A stretch of 64,000 nucleotides of DNA from JAJFFW01 sp965263375 (lineage in GTDB: Bacteria; Pseudomonadota; Alphaproteobacteria; Caulobacterales; Parvularculaceae): assembly GCA_965263375.1 (NCBI GenBank), contig OZ253669.1:992001-1056000 (forward strand), read 5' to 3'. Below the pieces are notes generated by a model. It worked only from the letters and a program-made list of their open reading frames with translations. It ran no database searches and had not been told where the DNA came from. Numbering within the stretch: position 1 is the stretch's first letter; every line of letters starts with the position of its first letter. Shown piece by piece: positions 37,029-45,453 of this stretch. Made by a program: the position numbers and the translations under genes.

Positions 37029-37500
37029 TTTAGAAGCGAGGCTTTGTTTTTTAACCGTCATGACAACGATTTTTCATGACTTGCTTAAGAAAAAAAAGAG
37101 TAGGTCGCAGCTATTAGGTTTGCAAAGAGCGTCTTGAGGATACTTTTTTAGGGGCTGCTTTAGGTCACCTTAGCAAGTATTTATCGAGCTGGTTTTCTCC
37201 TTAAGGTTGTGCGTAAGCTATTGATGGGGTGGATGAAATTCCAAACAATTGAACTAAGGTTTGCTGCCTGTTAACCAATTTGACCTAAATCCACTAAGGC
37301 AAAATTATTCTCACGGCGATTGCCATAAAGAATAAGCTTTGTTACAAACTAACACAGAACGTTGATAAAGAATCGGCCCACGATCTAAATACCAAATGAG
37401 GAAATTTTTAACTTTTGTCCAAATAAGTGTCCGATCTTGACATAAACGTTGCAAAACGGTGTTAGATCATACAATCATGATGTGTGGGGCATAATCGGGG

Positions 37501-37619
37501 ACACGGTATCGCCGTGTGATATAAATCCCCCCTGAATACGCAATAAACTCAGCAATGTTTTTGCTGGGAGTATTAACTTTGGCGCTTGCGCCGCTTAACC
37601 ATGACGTGTTCCGCGTCAT
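37501..37619 (+). promoter_or_regulatory. Structured 5' leader of the TonB2-type operon
   Basis: Four small perfect hairpins in a row: ACACGG/CCGTGT (37501-37517), CAGCAA/TTGCTG (37550-37566), GGCGC/GCGCC (37581-37592) and ATGACG/CGTCAT (37601-37619). The gene follows 38 bases later behind GGTGAGG. It may be a leader that controls the operon post-transcriptionally; no known riboswitch is recognised. Confidence 0.35.
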
Positions 37620-37657
37620 AAAACTGAAGAAGCCGAAGCAAACCGTTAGGTGAGGCA

Positions 37658-38431
37658 ATGATGAAACCAGTAGCGATTGTGGGGTCCGCGTTAGCGATGG
37701 CCGCCATTTTGGGAGCGCCGGCGCAGGCGCAGTTCAAGTCTTCCTTGAGCGAAAGCCAAACAACAGCCAATGAAGCCGCGCGTTCTCAGCAGCAGGTCGA
37801 TCGTCTAGATGATCAGACCCAACGATTGCTGAACGATTATCGTGCGAACTTAAAGCAGTTGGAAGCGGCTAAGCGTTATAATGAATCACTAAAGAAGCAG
37901 GTCGCAGCGCAAGAGCGTCAGATCGTTCGCATTCAACAAGACATCGAGAATGTCTCTGGCTTACAGCGTGCTGTTGCTCCTTTGATGGAGGATATGGCCG
38001 AGAAGTTTAAGCAGATCGTTCAGGCAGATGTCCCATTCTTGATCACGGATCGTATGGCGCGCGCTGATGATCGTATCGCCAATCTCGATAAGCCTGAGGG
38101 TGAAGTTTCAGTTGCGCAAAAATACCGTTTGCTGGTTGAAGCTTATCAAATCGAAATGGAATACGGCCGGACGATTGGTCAATATGAAGGGTCGATTGTT
38201 CTTGATGGTGAGGAGATCACTGGCGAGTTCTTGCGGATCGGCAGAATTGCTTTGATCTTTAAAACGGCTGATGATTCGGTTCTCCAAATTTGGAACCAAC
38301 AAACGCGGGCATGGGAGGCGCTTAACAAGTCGTCATTGCCTGACGTTAAGTACGGCCTTCGTATGGCGAAAGAGCAAACTGCTCCGAACCTTCTTTCTAT
38401 TCCAGTGCCTGCGCCAGTCGTTGCTGAATAG
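37658..38431 (+). CDS. DUF3450 periplasmic coiled-coil protein (TonB2 cluster)
   Basis: 257 residues. Signal peptide of ~24 residues ending APAQA-Q. Residues ~30-110 are a long Gln/Glu/Lys/Arg coiled coil (SQQQVDRLDDQTQRLLNDY, LKKQVAAQERQIVRIQQDI). The C-terminal half contains FLITDRMARADDR, EYGRTIGQYEG and RIALIFKTAD, the DUF3450 signature. In gammaproteobacterial TonB2 loci a DUF3450 protein precedes the extended ExbB (TtpC); here it is first in the same order, so a periplasmic partner role is likely. Confidence 0.85.
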   Translation: MMKPVAIVGSALAMAAILGAPAQAQFKSSLSESQTTANEAARSQQQVDRLDDQTQRLLNDYRANLKQLEAAKRYNESLKKQVAAQERQIVRIQQDIENVSGLQRAVAPLMEDMAEKFKQIVQADVPFLITDRMARADDRIANLDKPEGEVSVAQKYRLLVEAYQIEMEYGRTIGQYEGSIVLDGEEITGEFLRIGRIALIFKTADDSVLQIWNQQTRAWEALNKSSLPDVKYGLRMAKEQTAPNLLSIPVPAPVVAE

Positions 38432-38461
38432 CCGACGTCCAGTGTTGAAAGGATACAAGTC

Positions 38462-39847
38462 ATGAAATTCATCAAACTTGCCGGACTTTCGCTCTGCGCC
38501 GGCGTAGCGGCTTTAAGTCTCGACTTTGCAAGCGGTTCAGTTGCTTCAGCCACAGCACAAGATAAGCAAATCACGCTTGATCAAGTGCTTCAGGCGGTTC
38601 GTAAAGAGCGCCGTGAAAGCAGTGCTGATAACAAGGCGCGTGAAGCGCGTTTTCTTCGCGAGCGCAACAAGCAACAGGCTGAGCTAAATGCGGTTAAAAA
38701 CCAAGTTGCTGCCGCTGAAGCAGAATCTGATCGCCTTGAGGCGCTTCAAGATACAAACCAAAAGAAAATTGACGAGTTAGACGCGGAACTTGCGACGAAG
38801 AACGGCCAGTTTCAAGAGTTGTTTGGTGCTGCCCGTTCTGCAGCGAGCGACCTTCAGGCTCAGATTTCTCGTTCTCAAATCTCCGCTCAGTTCCCTGGTC
38901 GCGGTGAAGATCTAACAGATATTGCTCAAACAGAAACGCTGCCAACTGAAGCTCAGTTGGTGTATCTTTGGGAGACAATGATCCAGCAGATCGTTGAGCA
39001 AGGCAAAGTCGTCACTTTTAAAGCAGACGTACGTCAAGCTAATGGCGAGGCGGTTGCTGGCGATATCACACGGATTGGTCCATTCGTTTCTTTCTCAAAC
39101 GGTAAATATCTACAGTTCGATAAAGACCAGGGCTTCTTAGAGTTCTTGGCGCGTCAGCCAGACAGCCGCGCAACAGGCGCTGCGCGTGCAGTTGAAAAAG
39201 CTGCAGGCAAAGAAGGCTTCGTCAATGGCGTTATCGACCCATCACTTGGTACGCTTCTTGGTCTGATTGTTGAATCGCCAACTGTTGTTGAGCGCGTTCG
39301 TCAGGGCCGGGTTGTTGGTCTGATCATTCTTGCAATCGCCGCAGGCGGCAGCTTGCTTGGCCTTTACAAGTGGCTGACCTTGATGGCGACAGCTGGCGCG
39401 GTTTCTGGCCAGGTTCGCAAGAAGAAAGCGTCTAAATCCAACCCGCTTGGCCGTGTTATGCTCGCTTATGAGAACACACAGTCTAGTGATGTTGAAACAG
39501 TTGCTCTTCGTCTTGACGATGCGATCCTTAAAGAAGTGCCAAAGCTTGAAGGCGGTCTAAACCTTGTCAAAGTGTTGGCTGCTGTTGCACCGTTGCTCGG
39601 TCTGCTAGGTACGGTTATTGGTATGATCAACACCTTCCAGGCGATCACACTCTTTGGTACAGGTGATCCGCAAATCATGGCGGGCGGTATCTCTGAGGCG
39701 CTTGTTACGACGGTTCTTGGTCTTATCGCTGCGATCCCACTACTTCTCTTGCACGCTTTTGCGAGCGGCGCCTCTAAGCGCGTAACGCAAATTCTTGAAG
39801 AGCAAGCAGCAGGCATCATTGCTGAGCACGCGGAAGGTCGGTCCTAA
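38462..39847 (+). CDS. MotA/TolQ/ExbB proton channel with periplasmic N-terminal extension (TtpC-like)
   Basis: 461 residues. Signal-like N-terminus (to ~30), a coiled coil at ~40-140 (RKERRESSADNKAREARF, AELNAVKNQVAAAEAES), then a beta-rich domain, a first membrane span near 285-310 (VVGLIILAIAAGGSLLGLY) and the MotA/TolQ/ExbB core with VAPLLGLLGTVIGMI at ~370-390 and TTVLGLIAAIPLLLLHA to ~440. The extra N-terminus fits TtpC of TonB2 systems. It follows DUF3450 by 30 bases and precedes a short ExbB. Confidence 0.88.
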   Translation: MKFIKLAGLSLCAGVAALSLDFASGSVASATAQDKQITLDQVLQAVRKERRESSADNKAREARFLRERNKQQAELNAVKNQVAAAEAESDRLEALQDTNQKKIDELDAELATKNGQFQELFGAARSAASDLQAQISRSQISAQFPGRGEDLTDIAQTETLPTEAQLVYLWETMIQQIVEQGKVVTFKADVRQANGEAVAGDITRIGPFVSFSNGKYLQFDKDQGFLEFLARQPDSRATGAARAVEKAAGKEGFVNGVIDPSLGTLLGLIVESPTVVERVRQGRVVGLIILAIAAGGSLLGLYKWLTLMATAGAVSGQVRKKKASKSNPLGRVMLAYENTQSSDVETVALRLDDAILKEVPKLEGGLNLVKVLAAVAPLLGLLGTVIGMINTFQAITLFGTGDPQIMAGGISEALVTTVLGLIAAIPLLLLHAFASGASKRVTQILEEQAAGIIAEHAEGRS

Positions 39848-39886
39848 GATTAAGGACCGGTCCCCACTGAAAAGGAGACTCCGCAC

Positions 39887-40414
39887 ATGCTCCAGTTTGT
39901 AACAATAGGCTACGATGCGTTGAGGGATTTCCTCAACGCCGGCGGGATGGTTCTCGTCTTGATCATGGGCGTCACCTTCTTTATGTGGGCGCTGATCATC
40001 GAAAGGCTTGTCTATTGGACGACTGCTCACAGTGCCATAACACGCCGCGTCAAACGCGCTTGGGATGCACGGTCAGATCATAAATCATGGTACGCTCACG
40101 CGGTTCGTGATCGAATGATCTCTAATGTGAAGCAAGAAGCTGATCGCAATAATGGTGTTATCAGGGCGCTGGTCGCTGTAACACCGCTGCTTGGCCTGCT
40201 TGGTACGGTGACGGGCATGACAGAAGTATTTGACGTCATGGCGGTTACAGGTTCCTCAAACGCACGTTTGATGGCTGGTGGTATTTCGAAAGCAACAATT
40301 CCAACGATGGCTGGTCTCGTTGCTTCTCTTTCCGGGCTGATCTTTATCAACGCTTTCGACCGTAACGTCGCTAAAGCTGAAAATAAGATCGCAGACGAAT
40401 TAATGATCGAGTAG
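39887..40414 (+). CDS. exbB: ExbB-like proton channel subunit (short form)
   Basis: 175 residues. First span ~16-38 (GGMVLVLIMGVTFFMWALII), then VTPLLGLLGTVTGM (~105-120) and PTMAGLVASLSGLIFINAF (~140-160), the conserved ExbB/TolQ pair of spans. Together with the ExbD genes it forms the inner-membrane motor that uses proton motive force to energise TonB. AAAGGAGA precedes the ATG well. Confidence 0.92.
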   Translation: MLQFVTIGYDALRDFLNAGGMVLVLIMGVTFFMWALIIERLVYWTTAHSAITRRVKRAWDARSDHKSWYAHAVRDRMISNVKQEADRNNGVIRALVAVTPLLGLLGTVTGMTEVFDVMAVTGSSNARLMAGGISKATIPTMAGLVASLSGLIFINAFDRNVAKAENKIADELMIE

Positions 40415-40426
40415 AGGCGGTTTAGG

Positions 40427-40837
40427 ATGCGTAAAAAAATTACACGTCAAGATGAAGCCTCAGACGTTAACGTCACGCCGCTTCTCGACATCGTCTTCAT
40501 CATGTTGATCTTCTTTATCGTTACGGCGACGTTCGTTCGCGAGCAAGGGATTGATGTCCGTACGCCGGAAGATAACGAGAACGATGATAACAGCGTTCCG
40601 CCGCCAGCTCTTCTCTTGGCGATCCAGGAAGACGGATTTGTGCGTGTCAACAATGTCCGTATTATCGACCCGTTGTCTGTAAAGCCGATTGTGGAAGAGT
40701 TTAAAGCGCGTGAACCGCGTGGTGTGGTCCTTGTTTCAGCATCGCCTGAATCAGAATCAGGCGTTGCGGTGACGGTGATGGACCAGGCGCAACAAGGTAA
40801 AGCCGGTACGGTTTCACTCGCGTTGCAGAAAGGCTAG
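40427..40837 (+). CDS. exbD: ExbD-like biopolymer transport protein, first copy
   Basis: 136 residues. One membrane span (~20-40) with the conserved Asp in VNVTPLLDIVFIML, then a periplasmic domain (LLLAIQEDGFVRVNN). Follows exbB by 12 bases. A DNA segment of about 60 bases covering the span is almost identical to the one in the second exbD copy. A structured gap of 213 bases separates it from that copy. Confidence 0.93.
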   Translation: MRKKITRQDEASDVNVTPLLDIVFIMLIFFIVTATFVREQGIDVRTPEDNENDDNSVPPPALLLAIQEDGFVRVNNVRIIDPLSVKPIVEEFKAREPRGVVLVSASPESESGVAVTVMDQAQQGKAGTVSLALQKG

Positions 40838-40936
40838 GGGCCGCATTTTGCGGCCCAGGCTTTGAACACTATGGTCGGTTTGGTTTTCTAAACCGACCAC
40901 AAGAAAACAAAAGCTGTGGTCTGAGTTTTAGGACCA
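40838..40936 (+). promoter_or_regulatory. Three consecutive hairpins between the two exbD genes
   Basis: GGGCCGCA-TTT-TGCGGCCC (40838-40856) starts right after the stop codon; TGGTCGGTTT/AAACCGACCA (40872-40899) follows with an 8-base loop; TGGTC/GACCA (40917-40936) is third. None has a clear T-run, so I read them as mRNA processing or stability elements, or weak attenuators, rather than a full terminator. Confidence 0.5.
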
Positions 40937-41050
40937 TGGGTTTGGGCGACCAAGGGGTGTAACAGCTAAGCGGTTAAGTTGACTAGTTAGCCGTACAGTA
41001 AAGATAGCCAACGCAGGTAGGCTGCCAAACGCAAATAGGCTGGATTTAAA

Positions 41051-41455
41051 ATGGCGCGTAGCAAGTATTCACAAGAGGCATCGGACGAGGACGTTAACGT
41101 CACGCCGCTTCTCGACATCGTCTTCATCATGCTGATCTTCTTTATCGTCACCTCCACATTCGTGAAGGAGCCTGGCGTAGAGGTTAACCGTCCTGAAGCG
41201 GCGACTGCGACGGAGCGGAAGCTCGCTTCGATCCTTATCGCGGTAACTGAAGAAAACGAGATTTGGATCAATAAAGAGGAAGTGGAGCTTGAAGAGGTTC
41301 GCATCCTTGTAGAGGAGTTACTTCGGGAGAACCCGAAGGGCACCGCTGTGGTTCAAGCCGATGCAAAAGCAAAAACCCGTTACCTCGTTGAAATTGTAAA
41401 TCAGATCCGGGCCGCCGGCGTCAGTGACGTCGCTGTCTCAACCGACGACGTGTAA
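41051..41455 (+). CDS. exbD: ExbD-like biopolymer transport protein, second copy
   Basis: 134 residues, one membrane span with VNVTPLLDIVFIML, and a periplasmic C-terminal domain (IWINKEEVELEEVRILVE, then TRYLVEIVNQIRAAG). The N-terminus has a short acidic SDEDV. Two ExbD genes after one ExbB pair are normal in TonB2 clusters. The TonB-like gene starts 12 bases further on. Confidence 0.93.
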   Translation: MARSKYSQEASDEDVNVTPLLDIVFIMLIFFIVTSTFVKEPGVEVNRPEAATATERKLASILIAVTEENEIWINKEEVELEEVRILVEELLRENPKGTAVVQADAKAKTRYLVEIVNQIRAAGVSDVAVSTDDV

Positions 41456-41467
41456 GGGAGAACAGCC

Positions 41468-42067
41468 ATGGGATCTTTAGCCAGACTTCTTTTGGGTTTG
41501 CCAGCAGCTGCGATTGTGACGGCTGGTTTGTTCCTCTTCATGAGCGCGATGATCAGACAAGAGCTTCGTCTTGAAGAAGAAAAAGATAACTTAAACATCA
41601 GTGTTACAGCTCAACTGCAAGACACAGATCTAAACGCGGCTAATAAAGAGTTTAAGCGTCCAACATTGGATACGCCGCCGCCGCCGCCGCCAGCGACAGT
41701 TGACCCGTCTAACAGGCCAGCTCTAGACGGCGTGCGCGCTGAGATACCGACTTTAAATCCAACTCTTAATATTGGGTCGGGCTTTAACCCGGACCGTGAT
41801 GCACAGCCACTGGTGCGGATCGAACCTCAATATCCTGATCGTTGCCAGTCTCGTGCTGGTGATACTGAAATTGTTGTGGTGGAATTTGATGTGACGCCAG
41901 AAGGGCAAACCGCCAATCCGCGCGTTATTGATACGACGAATAGCTGTTTGAATAGAGAGGCTATGCGTGCGGTTAGCCGGTGGAAGTATCAGCCTAAGAT
42001 TGTTGATAATGAACCACAATGGCGTCGCGGCGTTGTTACGCAATTCCGCTTCCAGCTTGCAGATTAA
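41468..42067 (+). CDS. TonB-like energy transducer (TonB2 type)
   Basis: 199 residues. N-terminal membrane anchor at ~8-30 (AAAIVTAGLFLFMSAMI), a short Pro-rich linker (TPPPPPPATV) and a C-terminal TonB domain with RIEPQYPDRCQ, VVVEFDVTPEGQT, and AVSRWKYQPKI near the end. It is short, as in TonB2 proteins, and carries the energy of the ExbBD motor to an outer-membrane receptor. Two Cys at similar places (DRCQSRAGD, TTNSCLNRE) could form a disulfide. Confidence 0.9.
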   Translation: MGSLARLLLGLPAAAIVTAGLFLFMSAMIRQELRLEEEKDNLNISVTAQLQDTDLNAANKEFKRPTLDTPPPPPPATVDPSNRPALDGVRAEIPTLNPTLNIGSGFNPDRDAQPLVRIEPQYPDRCQSRAGDTEIVVVEFDVTPEGQTANPRVIDTTNSCLNREAMRAVSRWKYQPKIVDNEPQWRRGVVTQFRFQLAD

Positions 42068-42131
42068 GCGCACTCGCTCACAGGTTGCGCATCGGTGAAA
42101 CATAGCCCGTTAGGGATAAGGCGAAGACGTT

Positions 42132-43748
42132 ATGAGAAAACACCGTCATTCATTTAGAGCGTATTTCTATGGGGCTCTTTCCGCCAGCGTCATGTTAGGT
42201 GTCAGTACTACACCGTTTGTAGCGACGCCTGCGGCGGCCCAAGAAGACGAAGAAAAGCGGCAAAGCAGTTCGCAAACCCTCAGCCCAGCAGTTGCAAAAG
42301 TTCTGCAGGTCGTTTTTGAGGATCTGAACGCTGAAAATTACCCAGCTGCGCTTTCTAAGCTGAACGATTTGATCAGCTCGCGTGGCGCCAAAATGAAGCC
42401 ATATGACAAAGCGGTTACTTATCAATTGCGCGGCCAAGCTTACGCTGCGACTGAGAATTACCGCGCTGCTTTGCGTGATTTCCAAACAGCAGTTAATTCT
42501 GGCGGGCTGCCAGAAACAAACGCAAATGGCGTGCGCTACGTTATCGCTCAGCTTTATTTCCAGCTAGAAGATTATAACGCCGCGATCAGCAGCTTGCAGA
42601 ATTGGATCAATGGCGGCGGTGCGCCAGACGCTAATGCTTATTATCTTTTGGCGGCGGCTTATACACAAATTACCCCGCCCAAATTCCGATCAGCGATTTC
42701 TCCGGCTGAACAGGCAATTGCTTTGCGTGAAGAGCCAAAGAAAAGCGATCACGATCTGTTAAATTTGGTTTATTCAGAACTGAATATGTCGACTAAACGA
42801 TCTGCATTGTTGGAGAAGATGATCAATCTTTGGCCAGGCAATGGCAGCTATTGGCGACAGCTTTCTGGTCTTTACAATCAACAGAAAAAAGACAAGCAAG
42901 CCTTCGCGGTTCTAGAGGTTGCCTACCGTGCTGGGTTGTTAGGGAAGCAATCAGAAATTCTGACACTTGTTCAGTACTACTCATTCTTTGATAATGCGTA
43001 TCGCGGCGCCAAGCTCCTTCAAAAGGAGATGGATGCCGGAAATGTAAAGCGAACAGTCAAAAACTTGAAACTTCTTTCGCAGCTTTGGAGCCAATCGCGC
43101 GAGCACAAACGGGCTATTCCGGTTCTGGAGGCCGCGGCGAAGAGCTCTGACGATGGTGAGCTTTATTACCGGCTCGGACAGGTCCTGCTTGCTGATGAAC
43201 AATATGTTAAAGCAGAGCGCGCACTAGTTCGCGCTCGAAACAAGGGTGGTCTCACTGCTAAGCAACTTGGCGACACTTGGATGCTGAGTGGTACATCGCG
43301 TTTCAGTCGTGCAGGCCCCGGTGATTGCGAATTGCGCACAAGCGCCCGTCGTGCATTTGAAAATGCGACTCGGTTTGAGACGTCGGCAAGGCAAGCCCGT
43401 AGCTGGGTCCAGTATATCCGTGCAATTGACAGCACTGAGGAAGCGCAAGACAGATTGGCATGGCAACAGGCTAATGATGAGCGTAAAGCAACAATTGACC
43501 GTACAAAACAGCAATTGCAAGTCTGTCGTTTGCAAGGCGGAGCTGATGATGAATGTACTCAGATTGAAACCAGCTTAGCCGTTCTCGAAGAACAGGACAA
43601 AGCCGCTAAAACTGCGCCATCATTTGGCTGTAAAGCTGCAGAAGATGATGGTGCTAAAGAATCAGGTTCTAGCGCAAAGAATAGCGGTGAGGGGACATCA
43701 ACCGATGCAGCCCCAGAGACGCCTGCGGGTGAAACGACGCCACAATAA
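42132..43748 (+). CDS. Periplasmic TPR protein of the TonB2 cluster
   Basis: 538 residues. Signal peptide of ~36 residues ending at PAAA-Q. TPR-like repeats from about 60 to 380 (LNAENYPAALSKLNDL, YRAALRDFQTAVNSGG, DYNAAISSLQNWINGG). A coiled stretch and a low-complexity Ser/Thr/Glu tail end the protein. In TonB2 loci a TPR protein closes the operon in this position; it probably organises the complex in the periplasm. A strong terminator follows. Confidence 0.8.
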   Translation: MRKHRHSFRAYFYGALSASVMLGVSTTPFVATPAAAQEDEEKRQSSSQTLSPAVAKVLQVVFEDLNAENYPAALSKLNDLISSRGAKMKPYDKAVTYQLRGQAYAATENYRAALRDFQTAVNSGGLPETNANGVRYVIAQLYFQLEDYNAAISSLQNWINGGGAPDANAYYLLAAAYTQITPPKFRSAISPAEQAIALREEPKKSDHDLLNLVYSELNMSTKRSALLEKMINLWPGNGSYWRQLSGLYNQQKKDKQAFAVLEVAYRAGLLGKQSEILTLVQYYSFFDNAYRGAKLLQKEMDAGNVKRTVKNLKLLSQLWSQSREHKRAIPVLEAAAKSSDDGELYYRLGQVLLADEQYVKAERALVRARNKGGLTAKQLGDTWMLSGTSRFSRAGPGDCELRTSARRAFENATRFETSARQARSWVQYIRAIDSTEEAQDRLAWQQANDERKATIDRTKQQLQVCRLQGGADDECTQIETSLAVLEEQDKAAKTAPSFGCKAAEDDGAKESGSSAKNSGEGTSTDAAPETPAGETTPQ

Positions 43749-43770
43749 AAATATTTTTTCTAATTACAGA

Positions 43771-43804
43771 AAATGCCCGCTGTTTAACGAGCGGGCATTT
43801 TTTA
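43771..43804 (+). terminator. Rho-independent terminator of the TonB2-type operon
   Basis: AAATGCCCGCT and AGCGGGCATTT pair in an 11-base stem around an 8-base loop, followed by a T-run. Confidence 0.9.
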
Positions 43805-43841
43805 TGGAGATTATTTAGCTATAGACTGAGTTAATAGGGTT

Positions 43842-44720
43842 TCATCGAGTCGGTTGCGGCGTATCGCTAGAATAGTCATAGAAACCACGCCCCGTTTTAC
43901 GGCCAAGCCATCCCGCCTCAACATATTTTACAAGCAACGGGCACGGGCGATATTTTGAATCTGCTAAGCCCTCATATAGCACTTGCATAATCGCCAAGCA
44001 GGTATCAAGGCCAATAAAATCAGCAAGTTGCAAGGGGCCCATAGGATGATTGGCGCCAAGCTTGAGACCTTGATCAATTGCTTCGACCGTTCCGACTCCC
44101 TCATAAAGCGTGTAAATCGCTTCGTTGATCATCGGCATCAAAATGCGATTGACGATAAAAGCGGGAAAATCTTCTGACACCGCTAAGGTTTTGCCAAGTC
44201 GAGCGACAATCGCTTTAGCTGCTTGAAAGGTTTCTTGGCTTGTGGCGATTCCGCGAATGACCTCGACAAGTTTCATAACAGGAACAGGGTTCATAAAATG
44301 CAACCCAATAAAACGTTCCGGATTATTAGTGGCAGCGGCCAACCCCGTGATTGAAATAGAAGACGTGTTAGAGGCGAGGATGGCTCCGTCTTTCACAATT
44401 TCAGATAAGCCCTTAAAGATCTTCATTTTTGTGTCTTGATCTTCAGTGGCGGCTTCAATGATTAAGTCGCACACGCTCATCTGATTAAGGTCGTCTGTAA
44501 AAGTGATATTTGCGATGGCGTTCGAAACGGCGGCGTCATCGATTACACCCTTTGCGGCCTGGCGGTGTAAGTTGGCCGCTATTTCGGCTTTCGCTTTTTC
44601 TAAGCTCTCTGGTGCAATGTCCGCCAATACAATGTCAAACCCAGCAATGGCGAATACATGGGCGATGCCGCTGCCCATTTGTCCCGCTCCAATAACGCCG
44701 ACTTTTTGTATGTCCGCCAT
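43842..44720 (-). CDS. 3-hydroxybutyryl-CoA dehydrogenase
   Basis: Oxidises or reduces 3-hydroxyacyl-CoA with NAD(P). I start at ATG 44720 because GGAGG lies 5 bases before it; an earlier ATG at 44732 adds four residues. N-terminal Rossmann VGVIGAGQMGSGIAHVFA, then SNTSSISIT, HFMNPVPVMKLVE (catalytic His) and FIVNRILMPMINEA; C-terminal domain with GPLQLADFIGLDTCL and GRKTGRGFYDYS. 292 residues is normal for the stand-alone enzyme. It works with acyl-CoA metabolism, as do the etf genes downstream. Confidence 0.93.
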   Translation of the reverse strand: MADIQKVGVIGAGQMGSGIAHVFAIAGFDIVLADIAPESLEKAKAEIAANLHRQAAKGVIDDAAVSNAIANITFTDDLNQMSVCDLIIEAATEDQDTKMKIFKGLSEIVKDGAILASNTSSISITGLAAATNNPERFIGLHFMNPVPVMKLVEVIRGIATSQETFQAAKAIVARLGKTLAVSEDFPAFIVNRILMPMINEAIYTLYEGVGTVEAIDQGLKLGANHPMGPLQLADFIGLDTCLAIMQVLYEGLADSKYRPCPLLVKYVEAGWLGRKTGRGFYDYSSDTPQPTR

Positions 44721-44899
44721 AAGTTCCTCCAATATAGCAGAATTGAGTATTGCTTCTTATCGTTTTTTTGTGCGTTGCAGCAAATATTATATACAGTACT
44801 GGAAACAAACCGCAAATCCACACCTGCGTTTAGGGCCGGTATGAAAACGTCTAGGCAAAACGGCCTAAAACATCCCTGTTGAGCCGAACAAGGGGCGAT

Positions 44900-45301
44900 T
44901 TACTGGGGAAGGGGGCCGTTTGCCCCCATACGCTTTTCTAGATGGCGTTTTAATAATTCAGCGTTTTTAACATTAGCGCGGAACGCCACATCAAAGATAT
45001 CACCTATCACGGGGACGGCGCCTACAATAAAGTCAATTAAGACGTTGAACACCATCTGCAATAATATAATTGGGCTGGCTCCAGCGCGGGCTGCCTCAAT
45101 AATTATATAAGTAGAAAGAAGGCCGGTTGCGGCGTCGCCAACGCCAGGAATGAGGCCGATTAAAGCGTCCAGGCCGAATCGTACGCCAAATAGCTCAAAA
45201 CGAGCATCCAGCAATGTTGCTAACGCCTCTACACGTTTCAGGGTAGCTTCTTCATCACTAAGCGTTTGCGCAGTGCTTTCATCGGCGTTTTGAGCAGTCA
45301 T
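44900..45301 (-). CDS. DUF4112 membrane protein
   Basis: 133 residues. After a hydrophilic start, LATLLDARFELFGVRFGLDALIGLIPGVGDA is the DUF4112 signature, followed by two hydrophobic segments (LLSTYIIIEAARAGAS and IDFIVGAVPVIGDIFDVAF). A cytoplasmic C-terminus (AELLKRHLEKR) follows. Function unknown. Confidence 0.8.
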   Translation of the reverse strand: MTAQNADESTAQTLSDEEATLKRVEALATLLDARFELFGVRFGLDALIGLIPGVGDAATGLLSTYIIIEAARAGASPIILLQMVFNVLIDFIVGAVPVIGDIFDVAFRANVKNAELLKRHLEKRMGANGPLPQ

Positions 45302-45391
45302 CGGCGATGTCCTAAAGGGCTAAGCTCTTTTATATGCGATATTGATGTGCCTTCTTCAATGCGCCAGCGGGAATAATGCCATCAATCATTA

Positions 45392-45427
45392 AAAACGCCA
45401 GGATGGCGCAAACCAACCTGGCGTTTT
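45392..45427 (-). terminator. Rho-independent terminator after etfA
   Basis: AAAACGCCAGG and CCTGGCGTTTT form an 11-base stem. On the minus strand it ends in a T-run just after etfA; the plus strand reading also ends T-rich, so it may work both ways. Confidence 0.85.
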
Positions 45428-45453
45428 ATTTTAATAATAAAAGGGGCTAATAA

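Larger units (their letters stand above)
36598..37657. other. Long AT-rich gene-free stretch after tRNA-Gln
   Basis: No frame of protein-like character is seen on either strand over about 1 kb. It holds a short direct repeat (37003-37028), a TTGACA at 37437-37442 without a clear -10 (TACAAT at 37470-37475 is too far), and a structured leader before the DUF3450 gene. It may carry a small RNA, but I cannot point to one. Confidence 0.5.

Noticed and set aside
40838..40899. Terminator after the first exbD gene
   Set aside because: The stems are strong, but no T-run follows and the second exbD and TonB genes clearly belong to the same system.
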